60,816 nucleotides of DNA, from the NCBI RefSeq assembly GCF_002723615.1, contig NZ_KZ304955.1, positions 134,542 to 195,357 on the forward strand, written 5' to 3'. The translations under genes and the position numbers were made by a program. The notes below the pieces were generated by a model, which was not told the origin of the DNA, ran no database searches, and saw only the letters and a program-made list of their open reading frames with translations. Shown here in pieces: positions 51,447 to 59,095 of this stretch. Origin of the DNA: Limimaricola cinnabarinus. GTDB lineage: Bacteria > Pseudomonadota > Alphaproteobacteria > Rhodobacterales > Rhodobacteraceae. Position 1 is the first letter of the stretch. Each line of letters begins with the position of its first letter.

Positions 51447-52166
51447 ATGCCGCCGCCTCGCCATCCCTTTCGCGCGGGCTTCCGCGATTGCCTGCCCTTC
51501 GTGCTGATCGTGATCCCCTTCTCGACCCTGTTCGGCGTCGTCGCTCGCGACGCGGGCCTCGATGTCTTGCAGGTGATGTCGATGTCGGTGATCGTCATCG
51601 CGGGCGCGTCGCAGTTCACGGCACTGGCGCTTCTGCAGGACGGCGCGCCGGTCTTCGTGGCGCTTCTGGCTGCATTGGCGGTTAATCTGCGCATGGCGAT
51701 GTATTCCGCAGCACTCGTGCCGCATCTGGGCGCGGCCCCCTTGGGCGCGCGGGCGCTCGCGGCCTATCTCATGGTCGATCAGAGCTTTGCCGTGGCGGTG
51801 CGCCGCTACGAGGACAGCCCCGAGATGTCGGTCTCCGAGAAGACGCGCTACTATTTCGGCTGCATGGCCGTGGTCTGCCCGATCTGGTATGGCTGCACGC
51901 TGGCGGGGGCGCTGATGGGCCGGGCGATCCCGGCCGAGCTGTCGCTCGATTTCGCGGTGCCAGTCTGCTTCATCGCGCTGCTCGCGCCCTTGCTGCGCAG
52001 CCTGCCGCACCTGTTCGCCGCGCTCGTCTCCTCGGTCGTGACCATCGCCCTTGCCGGCCTGCCGTGGAATCTCGGCCTGCCGGTCGCGGCCCTCGCCGCG
52101 ATGATCGCGGGCGCGCAGGCCGAACTGGTCCTGCGCCGCCGCGCCCGCAAGGAGGGCCACGCATGA
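51447..52166 (+). CDS. azlC: AzlC-family branched-chain amino acid exporter subunit
   Basis: 239 residues, about five to six helices: FRDCLPFVLIVIPFSTLFGV at the N-terminus, VIVIAGASQFTALALL and NLRMAMYSAALVPHL are the family signatures. AzlC and AzlD together export branched-chain or other amino acids. The start at 51447 follows GGAG; the open frame upstream crosses the operator. Stop overlaps azlD (ATGA). Confidence 0.92.
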   Translation: MPPPRHPFRAGFRDCLPFVLIVIPFSTLFGVVARDAGLDVLQVMSMSVIVIAGASQFTALALLQDGAPVFVALLAALAVNLRMAMYSAALVPHLGAAPLGARALAAYLMVDQSFAVAVRRYEDSPEMSVSEKTRYYFGCMAVVCPIWYGCTLAGALMGRAIPAELSLDFAVPVCFIALLAPLLRSLPHLFAALVSSVVTIALAGLPWNLGLPVAALAAMIAGAQAELVLRRRARKEGHA

Positions 52167-52483
52167 TCGAGGACAGCGCCTTCTGGAGCCTGACGCTGGC
52201 GCTCGGGCTCGGCACCTTCCTGATCCGGTTCTCCTTTCTGGGGCTCTTGGGCGGGCGGCAGCTGCCCGACTGGCTGCTCCTGCATCTCAAATATGTCGGC
52301 GTCGCGGTGTTTCCGGCGCTGATCGTCCCGGCGGTGCTCTGGCCCGCCGCATTGGGCGGCGAGACGGAGGCCCCGCGCGTGATCGCGGCCTTGCTGGCGG
52401 TGGCGGCGGGGCTGCGCTTCGGCCCGGTCGGGGCGATCACGGCGGGGCTCGCCGCGCTCTACGCGGCGCAGGCGCTGCTCTGA
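52163..52483 (+). CDS. azlD: AzlD-family small subunit
   Basis: 106 residues, four helices; signatures GLGTFLIRFSFLGLLG and YVGVAVFPALIVPAVLWP. Partner of AzlC, coupled by a 4-base overlap. Confidence 0.9.
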   Translation: MIEDSAFWSLTLALGLGTFLIRFSFLGLLGGRQLPDWLLLHLKYVGVAVFPALIVPAVLWPAALGGETEAPRVIAALLAVAAGLRFGPVGAITAGLAALYAAQALL

Positions 52484-52573
52484 GCCGTCTTAGGCTTCGG
52501 TCAACACCCTGCGGTATAGAAGCGGGCCGCAAGGGGCCGGTCGCGCGGCCCTGCCCGATCGCGGAGACCTGCC

Positions 52574-53275
52574 ATGCCCCCTTCCCTCGTCCGCCCGCTG
52601 CTGCTCGTCGCCGGCCTTGCCCTTTGCGGCCCGGCCGCGCGGGCCGAGCCCGGCCTGCGCGGCTCGCTCTTCGTCGATAGCGGGGCGAGGCGCGCGCTGT
52701 GGGACGCGCCGGGCCGGCTTCCCGACAGCGCCGTGCCGCCGGTCCGACGCGCGGCGCTGGCCGCCCCGATGGCCCACCCCGCCGCCCCGCCGTCGGGCGG
52801 CGATCCCCGCGCCCGGCTGCGCGCGCTGATCGCCTCGGCCGAGGCGGGCAAGGCGGGCTATGACGCGGTGCAGCACGGCGCGCGGCGCAAACCGCCCGCG
52901 CCGCCGACCCGGATGACCATCGGCCAGATCCTCGACTGGATCGCCCGCACGCCGGGCCAGCCCCATGCCATCGGCCGCTACCAGTTCATCCCGCCGACCC
53001 TGCGCCTGCTGGTGAAGCGCGCGGGCTTCACCCGCGAGACGCGGTTTTCCCCCGCCGTGCAGGACAGCCTCGCCGATCTTCTGCTGATGGATGCGGGGCT
53101 GGCGCGGTTCGAAACCGGCAGGCTCGACCCGCACGGCTTCATGGACAACCTCGCCCGGATCTGGGCCGGGCTGCCGACCCGCTCGGGCCGGTCGCATTAC
53201 CACGGCGTGGCGGGCAACCGCGCCACGATCAGCCGCGCCAGCTTCGAACGCGAGCTGCGCGCCATCTACCGCTGA
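52574..53275 (+). CDS. Lysozyme-like (phage-endolysin-type) periplasmic protein
   Basis: 233 residues with a signal peptide (cleaved after ARA near residue 24). The C-terminal ~150 residues have a lysozyme-like pattern: IASAEAGKAGYDAV with candidate catalytic Glu90, HAIGRYQFIPPTLR at ~131-144, and a helical end. The family includes lambda-type transglycosylases that cut peptidoglycan. No phage genes surround it, so it is probably a chromosomal cell-wall enzyme. Start ATG 52574. Confidence 0.7.
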   Translation: MPPSLVRPLLLVAGLALCGPAARAEPGLRGSLFVDSGARRALWDAPGRLPDSAVPPVRRAALAAPMAHPAAPPSGGDPRARLRALIASAEAGKAGYDAVQHGARRKPPAPPTRMTIGQILDWIARTPGQPHAIGRYQFIPPTLRLLVKRAGFTRETRFSPAVQDSLADLLLMDAGLARFETGRLDPHGFMDNLARIWAGLPTRSGRSHYHGVAGNRATISRASFERELRAIYR

Positions 53276-53317
53276 GCGCCGCCTCCCCCCATCGCGCGGC
53301 TTGATGCGGCGCGAGAA

Positions 53318-53327
53318 TGGTATACCC
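53318..53327. promoter_or_regulatory. GntR-type operator, copy 2 (flavoprotein gene)
   Basis: TGGTATACCC, 9 of 10 bases of the palindrome at the other two sites, and flanked as ATGGTATACCCAT. It lies 53 bases before the start of the D-lactate-dehydrogenase-type gene. Confidence 0.6.
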
Positions 53328-53379
53328 ATCATTCCGCAAGGACAGGGCGCGACGATCGACCCGCGCCGGGGGAGGACAG

Positions 53380-54777
53380 ATGCAGACCATTCACCCCGCC
53401 GCCCCGGCGGCGATCGCGGCGCTGGCGCCCCTGCTCGGCGACAGGCTCACCACCGCGCGGGCCGCGCGCGAGCAGCACGGCGCCAACGAGGCGCATCACC
53501 CCGCCGCCCCGCCCGACGCGGTGGCCTTTCCCGAAACCACGCAGGAGGTGGCCGAGATCCTGCGCGCGGCCCATGCCCATGGCTGCCCGGTCACCGCCAT
53601 CGGCGCGGCAAGCTCGCTCGAAGGGCATCACCTCGCCATCGAGGGCGGCATCGGGCTGAGCCTCGCACGGATGGACCGCATCCTCGCCGTGCATGCCGAG
53701 GACATGGACGCGGTGGTCCAGCCCGGCGTCACCCGCAGACGGCTCAACGAGGAGCTGCGCGCCACGGGGCTGATGTTCCCGGTCGATCCCGGCGCCGACG
53801 CCTCGCTTGGCGGCATGGCCGCGACCCGCGCCTCGGGCACCACGGCGGTGCGCTACGGCACGATGCGCGACAACGTGCTGGCGCTCGAGGTGGTTCTGGC
53901 CGACGGGCGGATCATCCGCACCGGCAGCCGCGCCCGCAAGTCGAGCGCGGGGCTCGATCTCACCCGGCTGATGATCGGCTCGGAGGGCACGCTCGGCATC
54001 ATCACCGAGATGACGCTGAAGCTGCATGGCCAGCCCGAGGCGGTCTCGGCCGCGACCTGCCGCTTCGGCTCCGTCGCCGACGCCGTCGATTGCGTGATCG
54101 CCACGATCCAGTCGGGGCTGGCGGTGGCGCGGATCGAGCTTCTGGACGAGATGATGCTGCGCGGCTTCAACGCCTATCAGAACAGCGATCTGCCCGAGGC
54201 GCCGCATCTCTTCGTGGAGTTCCATGGCAGCCCCGCGGGCGTCGGCGAGCAGGCGCAGGCCTTCGGCGATCTGGCGGGCGAATTCGGCGCCATGGGCGTC
54301 CGCTGGACCGACCGGGCCGAGGAATGCCGCGAGCTGTGGCACATGCGCCACCAGGCCCATTACGCGACCGGCGCGCTCGATCCGGGCAAGCGGACGCTGG
54401 CCACCGATGTCTGCGTGCCGATCTCGCGGCTGGCCGAGGCGGTGACCCATGCCCAGGCGCTCGCCCGCGAATTGTCGCTCACCTCCACCATCGTCGGCCA
54501 TGTCGGCGACGGCAATTTCCACTGCGGCCTGCGCGTCGACCCCGGGGATGCGGAGGAAATGGCGCGGCTGCACCGCTTCACCGACGCGCTGGCCGAAAAC
54601 GCGCTGCGCCTGGGCGGCACGGTGACGGGCGAACATGGCATAGGCTTCGGCAAGATCGGCTACATGGCGGCCGAGCATGGCGAAGCCGTCGCGGTGATGC
54701 GCACGCTGAAATCCGCCCTCGACCCCAAGGGCATCCTCAACCCCGGCAAGATGCTGCCCCCCGGGGACGAAGGCTGA
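53380..54777 (+). CDS. FAD-linked oxidase (D-lactate dehydrogenase/GlcD type)
   Basis: 465 residues. FAD-binding PCMH domain: VTAIGAASSLEGHHLAI, the flavin loop PVDPGADASLGGMAATRASG and LMIGSEGTLGIITEMTLKL. The C-terminal domain has STIVGHVGDGNFHCGL and GEHGIGFGKIGYM, the active-site region of D-2-hydroxyacid dehydrogenases. Probably oxidises a D-2-hydroxy acid such as D-lactate or a sugar-derived acid and reduces cytochrome c or quinone. Start at 53380 follows GGAGGACAG. Followed closely by a XylX-like pseudogene. Confidence 0.88.
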   Translation: MQTIHPAAPAAIAALAPLLGDRLTTARAAREQHGANEAHHPAAPPDAVAFPETTQEVAEILRAAHAHGCPVTAIGAASSLEGHHLAIEGGIGLSLARMDRILAVHAEDMDAVVQPGVTRRRLNEELRATGLMFPVDPGADASLGGMAATRASGTTAVRYGTMRDNVLALEVVLADGRIIRTGSRARKSSAGLDLTRLMIGSEGTLGIITEMTLKLHGQPEAVSAATCRFGSVADAVDCVIATIQSGLAVARIELLDEMMLRGFNAYQNSDLPEAPHLFVEFHGSPAGVGEQAQAFGDLAGEFGAMGVRWTDRAEECRELWHMRHQAHYATGALDPGKRTLATDVCVPISRLAEAVTHAQALARELSLTSTIVGHVGDGNFHCGLRVDPGDAEEMARLHRFTDALAENALRLGGTVTGEHGIGFGKIGYMAAEHGEAVAVMRTLKSALDPKGILNPGKMLPPGDEG

Positions 54778-54797
54778 CCGCCGCTCCCCCGAGGGAC

Positions 54798-55070
54798 TAT
54801 TCCCGCGCCCGCCTCGCGGGCCGGGTGATCGACATCACCGCGCCCGAGACGCCGACCATGCGCGACCTGACGGAGCGCGATGTCGAGGGGCGCTCGGCGC
54901 TGCTTTCGGCAAGGCCAGGGACAAAGACGCCTCCTGCGCCGACGGCCCCTTCACCTGCGTCTTCGACGATCCCTACAGCAGGGACGACAGGCGCATGGCC
55001 GAGCTGACGCACACCGTGACGGGCGCGGGCTTGCTCGACAGCCCATGGATTTTTGGTATACCATATACGA
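54798..55070 (+). pseudogene. Remnant of a XylX-like (fumarylacetoacetate hydrolase family) gene
   Basis: Three fragments match, from memory, parts of Caulobacter XylX (2-keto-3-deoxy-xylonate dehydratase). GRVIDITAPETPTMRDL fits its N-terminal region. RDVEGRSALLS, then after a frameshift near 54907 KARDKDASCADGPF and FDDPYSRDDRRMAELTHTVTG, fit its catalytic region. DSPWIFGI near 55045 may fit the C-terminus. About 180 codons between the first two parts are missing, and the frame changes, so no functional protein can be made. The second frame continues open into gntR. Its position next to an aldonate dehydratase suggests a former Weimberg-type pathway. Confidence 0.65.
55054..55063. promoter_or_regulatory. 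GntR-type operator, copy 3 (gntR)
   Basis: Perfect TGGTATACCA, 55 bases upstream of the gntR start, inside the end of the pseudogene. Suggests autoregulation. Confidence 0.7.
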
Positions 55071-55117
55071 GCGCCCCACCTTTCCCCGATCCCGTCCTCT
55101 GCCGAAGAAGGCCCCAG

Positions 55118-55813
55118 ATGACCGCCTCTCCCCTGCCCGAACAGATCGCGCACAAGCTGCGCCGCGACATCCTGCGCGGCACCCTCGCGCCCGGCGATCC
55201 GATCAAGGAGCGCGACAATGCCGAGGAGCTCGGCGTCAGCCGCACGCCGCTGCGCGAGGCGGTGCGCATATTGGCCAAGGAGGGGCTGGTGCAGCTGCGC
55301 CCGGCGCGCAGCCCGGTGGTGGCCGACCCCTCGCTCAAGGAGGTGCGCGACGCGGTGGCGGTGCTTCGGGCGCTGGAGATCCTGTCGGGCGAGCTGGCCT
55401 GCCGCGAGGCTACGGACGAGGAGATCGCCGAGATCCGCGCCCTCTCCGAGCGGCATCTCGACCTCAGTGAAACCGCGACGGGCGACGGGCTGATCGAGCT
55501 GTTCGAGCTCGACATGGCGTTCCACACCGCCATCGCCCGCGCCTCGCACAACCCGGCGCTGGCCGAAACCCACGCCGCCTATCTGGCGCGGATGTGGCGG
55601 CAGCGCTACCTCTCGGCGGTGCAGCGCCGCGCCCGCGAGCGGGTGCGCAGCCAGCACGAGAACATCGTCGCCGGGCTGGAGGCGCGCGACCCGGCCCGCG
55701 TCGCCTCCGAGATCAACGCCCATCTCGCGGCGCTGGCCAGCAACCTCACCCGCCTGTTCGAGGCACGCGAGACCGGGCGCGACCTCGCCGCCGACCTGAC
55801 CGGCATCGACTAG
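55118..55813 (+). CDS. GntR-family regulator with FCD domain
   Basis: 231 residues. N-terminal winged helix: RDILRGTLAPGDPIKERD and EELGVSRTPLREAVRILAKE. C-terminal FCD helical domain with metal/ligand-binding residues in DMAFHTAIARASHN and HENIVAGLEARD. Likely controls the dehydratase, azlCD, flavoprotein and itself through the TGGTATACCA sites, responding to an organic or sugar acid. I chose the ATG at 55118; the open frame upstream is the pseudogene. Confidence 0.88.
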   Translation: MTASPLPEQIAHKLRRDILRGTLAPGDPIKERDNAEELGVSRTPLREAVRILAKEGLVQLRPARSPVVADPSLKEVRDAVAVLRALEILSGELACREATDEEIAEIRALSERHLDLSETATGDGLIELFELDMAFHTAIARASHNPALAETHAAYLARMWRQRYLSAVQRRARERVRSQHENIVAGLEARDPARVASEINAHLAALASNLTRLFEARETGRDLAADLTGID

Positions 55814-55819
55814 GCGGCT

Positions 55820-56755
55820 TCAGTTCACCGGCGTCGGCAGCGCCCTGCCCGCGAGGAAGGCCGCGATGTTGTCGCGTTGCAGCCGCCCCATCGCCGCGCG
55901 CGTCTCCCGCGTGCCCGAGCCCTGATGCGGCTGCAGCACGACCGTCTCCAGCGCGCGGAACCGCGGGTTCACCTTCGGCTCGCCCTCGAACACGTCGAGC
56001 CCCGCGCCGCCCAGACGCCCCGCCTCCAGCGCGTCGAGCAGCGCCGCCTCGTCCACCGTCGAGCCGCGCGAGATGTTGATCAGAACGCCCTGCGTCCCCA
56101 GCGCCCCGATCACCTCGCGCGAGACGTAGTTCTCGGTCTCCGGCCCGCCGACCAGCGCCACGACGAGGTAATCGACCGCCCCCGCCAGATCGACCGGATC
56201 GGCGTGGTAGCGCCAGCCCGGCGTCTCCTTTTCGGAGCGCGAATGGTAATGGATCTCCATTTTGAACGCCGCCAGCCGCTCGGCGATGTCGCGCCCGATC
56301 CGGCCCAGCCCCATGATGCCCGCGCGCCGCCCCGAGACCTTGCGGTTGAGCGGAAAGCTCTCGCCCCCGGCCCATGCGCCCGAGCGCACATGCGCGTCGC
56401 CCTGAAGCATCCTGCGCTGCTGCATCAGGAGCATCGCCACGGCAAGATCGGCCACGTCGTCATTGAGCACCTCGGGCGTGTTGGTGACCCGCACCCCGGC
56501 AGCCCCCGCCGCCTCCACGTCGATCGCGTCATGGCCCACGCCGTAATTGGCGATCACGCCGAGCGCGGGCAGAAGCGCCATCTCCTCGGCCCCGAAAGGG
56601 TGATGCCCCTTATAGGCCACGGCGCGCACATCGCCGCGCTCGGCCTCTTCCAGCCCGCGCATCTCGTCGAGGCTCGCAACCACCCGCGCCCCCATCTCGC
56701 GCAGCCCCGCCAGATCGGTCTCGGTATAGCTGCCGATCGCCAGTATCTCGCTCAT
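55820..56755 (-). CDS. D-isomer-specific 2-hydroxyacid dehydrogenase
   Basis: 311 residues. NAD(P)-binding GLGRIGRDIAERL, then catalytic Arg in NISRGSTVDEAALLDAL, Glu in GLDVFEGEPKVNP and His in VVLQPHQGSGT. Likely reduces glyoxylate/hydroxypyruvate or oxidises a D-2-hydroxy acid. The start overlaps the stop of the hydroxypyruvate-isomerase-type gene, which supports a hydroxypyruvate or tartronate-semialdehyde link. Convergent with gntR, 6 bases apart. Confidence 0.9.
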   Translation of the reverse strand: MSEILAIGSYTETDLAGLREMGARVVASLDEMRGLEEAERGDVRAVAYKGHHPFGAEEMALLPALGVIANYGVGHDAIDVEAAGAAGVRVTNTPEVLNDDVADLAVAMLLMQQRRMLQGDAHVRSGAWAGGESFPLNRKVSGRRAGIMGLGRIGRDIAERLAAFKMEIHYHSRSEKETPGWRYHADPVDLAGAVDYLVVALVGGPETENYVSREVIGALGTQGVLINISRGSTVDEAALLDALEAGRLGGAGLDVFEGEPKVNPRFRALETVVLQPHQGSGTRETRAAMGRLQRDNIAAFLAGRALPTPVN

Positions 56756-57534
56756 CTCGTTCCCCCTGCCCGCTCTTGCGGGAATGCGTCCATCCATGAA
56801 AGCCCGTCCTCGGTGCGCCCCGAGCGCGGCCTGTATTCCGCGCCGACCGGCGCGGCCCAGCCCATCTCGCGCAGCGCCGCGATCAGGTTGGGGTAATGCA
56901 GCTCGCCGCCATCCGGCTCGCCCCGGTCGGGCACGCCCGCGATCTGCACATGGCCGATCAGCCCGCGATGCGCCTCGAAGCGGCGGATCAGGTCGCCTTG
57001 CATGATCTGCAGGTGATAGCAGTCGAACATGATCCTCAACCCCGGATGCCCGACCGCGGCGCAGGTCTCGGCCGCCTGTTCGAGATGGGCGAGGTGATAG
57101 CCCGCCACGTCGCGCCGGTTGATCGGCTCGATCAATATGCCGATCCCCTCCGGCGCGGCCAGCTCGCAGGCATGAGCGAGGTTGGCGCGAAACGCGGCCT
57201 CCGCCGCGCCGCCGCCATCCGTGCGCCCGGCCATGACATGCACGTTCTTCGCGCCGATCGCGGCGGCATACTCCACCGCCTGCGCGATCGCCGCGCGCGC
57301 CTCCGCCCCGCGTCCGGGCAGGGCGCACAACCCGAACTCGCCCGCCTCGCCCGGCACGGTGTTGAGCCCGATCATTTCGAGCCCGGTCTCGTCGAGCGCC
57401 GCGCGCAGCGCGCGCGCCGGGATGTCATAGGGAAAATGGCACTCCACCGCGCCGAAGCCGTGGCGCTTCGCCGCGCGCACCGCGTCGGGCAGCGCAAGCT
57501 CGGTGAACAGGAATCCCAGATTGGCCGAGAACAT
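56752..57534 (-). CDS. hyi: Hydroxypyruvate isomerase family protein (Hyi/OtnI-like)
   Basis: 260 residues, xylose-isomerase-like TIM barrel. Begins FSANLGFLFTELALPDAV, with the metal ligands in GILIEPINRRDVAGYHL and LRIMFDCYHLQIMQGD, plus GHVQIAGVPDRGEPDGGE. Interconverts hydroxypyruvate with tartronate semialdehyde, or acts on 2-oxo-tetronates (OtnI). Start at 57534 opens the barrel strand; the upstream frame overlaps matB. Confidence 0.85.
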   Translation of the reverse strand: MFSANLGFLFTELALPDAVRAAKRHGFGAVECHFPYDIPARALRAALDETGLEMIGLNTVPGEAGEFGLCALPGRGAEARAAIAQAVEYAAAIGAKNVHVMAGRTDGGGAAEAAFRANLAHACELAAPEGIGILIEPINRRDVAGYHLAHLEQAAETCAAVGHPGLRIMFDCYHLQIMQGDLIRRFEAHRGLIGHVQIAGVPDRGEPDGGELHYPNLIAALREMGWAAPVGAEYRPRSGRTEDGLSWMDAFPQERAGGTR

Positions 57535-57586
57535 CAGTCCCACTCCCCGTCGAATGTCGTCGCCACGGCGCGGATCTGCGCCTTCG

Positions 57587-59095
57587 TCAGCCGCCGAAAC
57601 GGTCGCGCAGCAGGTTCTTCTGGACCTTGCCCATGGTGTTGCGCGGCAGCTCATTGATGATCTCGAGCCGCCGCGGCTGCTTGAACCGCGCAAGCTGCCC
57701 CTGCATCGCCGCCATCACCGCCTCGGGATCGATCTTCGCGCCGGGCCGCGGCACCAGCACGCCGAGCACGCTCTCGCCGAAATCGGCGTCCTTCACCCCG
57801 ATCACCGCGCTTTCCAGCACGCCGGGCTGCGCGTCGAGCAGAAGCTCGATCTCCTTGGGATAGATGTTGTAGCCGCCCGAAATGATGAGATCCTTGTCGC
57901 GCCCGACGATGCTGACATAGCCATCCTCGTCGATCCGACCCAGATCGCCGGTGATGAAGAACCCGTCCTCGCGCAGCTCGGCCTTGGTCTTCTCGGGCAT
58001 CTGCCAATAGCCCTTGAACACGTTGGGCCCGCGCACCTCGATCAGCCCGATCTCGCCCTGCGGCAGCTCCGCCCCCGTCTCCCGGTCGGTGATCTTCAGC
58101 TCCACCCCCGGCAGCGCAAAGCCCACCGTGCCCGCGCGCCGCTCGCCCTCATAGGGGTTGGAGGTGGTCATGTTGGTCTCGGTCATGCCGTAGCGCTCAA
58201 GAATGCGGTGCCCGGTGCGCTTTTCGAACTCCGCATGCGTCTCGGCCAGAAGCGGCGCGGAGCCCGAGATGAAGAGCCGCATGTTTTCGGTCAGTTCGCG
58301 GGTGAACCTCTCGTCGCCCAAGAGCCGGGTGTAGAAGGTCGGCACCCCCATCAGCGCCGTGGCCTTCGGCATCAGCTCGATCAGCGCGCCCGCGTCGAAT
58401 TTCGGCAAGAAGATCATCGAAGCCCCCGCCACCGCGCAGACATTGGTGGCGACGAAAAGCCCGTGGGTGTGAAAGATCGGCAGCGCGTGCAACAGCACGT
58501 CCTCTTCGGTGAAGCGCCAATGCTCGGCCAGCGTCACCGCGTTGGAAATGAGGTTGCCCTGGCTCAGCATCGCCCCCTTGGAGCGGCCCGTGGTGCCCGA
58601 GGTGTAGAGGAAGGCGGCGAGATCCTCCTCGCTGCGCGCCACCGTCTCGAACCGGTCCTCGTGCCGCGCCGCCTGCGCCATCAGCCCGCCATGGCCGTCC
58701 GCCCCGAGCGTCAGGATCTGCGCGCCGCAGCGGTCGCAAAGCGGCGCGAGATCCGCCTCGCGCGAAGGATCGCAGATCACCATCCGCGCGCCGCTATCCT
58801 CGATGAAATAGCTCAGCTCCTCGACCGTGTAGCCGGTGTTGAGCGGCAAGAACACCAGCCCCGCCTGCGTGCAGGCAGCATAGAGCGCCAGCGCCTGCGG
58901 GCTTTTCTCGACCTGCGCCGCGACCCGGTCGCCGGGGCTGAGCCCGGCATCGACCAGCGCATGGGCGATCCGCGCCGCCAGCCCGAGAAAATCGGCATGG
59001 CTGATCACCGGCCCGCTTTGCGGGATCAGAAACGGCGTCCTTCGCCCCGCATGGCGTCCGAACAACGTGTCATAGAGCGGGTTGGCCATGCTCAT
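57587..59095 (-). CDS. matB: Malonyl-CoA synthetase (malonate-CoA ligase)
   Basis: 502 residues, acyl-adenylate-forming enzyme. AMP loop FLYTSGTTGRSKGAMLSQGN, then ILERYGMTETNMTTSNPY, the GFFITGDLGRIDEDGY motif and the C-terminal Lys in NTMGKVQKNLLRD. The MTETNM region is typical of MatB. Makes malonyl-CoA from malonate, ATP and CoA. Coupled to the decarboxylase gene by a 4-base overlap (ATGA). Confidence 0.9.
   Translation of the reverse strand: MSMANPLYDTLFGRHAGRRTPFLIPQSGPVISHADFLGLAARIAHALVDAGLSPGDRVAAQVEKSPQALALYAACTQAGLVFLPLNTGYTVEELSYFIEDSGARMVICDPSREADLAPLCDRCGAQILTLGADGHGGLMAQAARHEDRFETVARSEEDLAAFLYTSGTTGRSKGAMLSQGNLISNAVTLAEHWRFTEEDVLLHALPIFHTHGLFVATNVCAVAGASMIFLPKFDAGALIELMPKATALMGVPTFYTRLLGDERFTRELTENMRLFISGSAPLLAETHAEFEKRTGHRILERYGMTETNMTTSNPYEGERRAGTVGFALPGVELKITDRETGAELPQGEIGLIEVRGPNVFKGYWQMPEKTKAELREDGFFITGDLGRIDEDGYVSIVGRDKDLIISGGYNIYPKEIELLLDAQPGVLESAVIGVKDADFGESVLGVLVPRPGAKIDPEAVMAAMQGQLARFKQPRRLEIINELPRNTMGKVQKNLLRDRFGG

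Noticed and set aside
52574-53275. Prophage endolysin
   Set aside because: No holin, structural or integrase genes nearby, and the protein has a Sec signal peptide; treated as a chromosomal lysozyme-like protein.
53091-55007. Second plus-strand frame of 638 codons across the flavoprotein
   Set aside because: Mostly a shifted frame of the FAD oxidase. Only its last part (from ~54798) shows family sequence, and that is reported as the XylX remnant.
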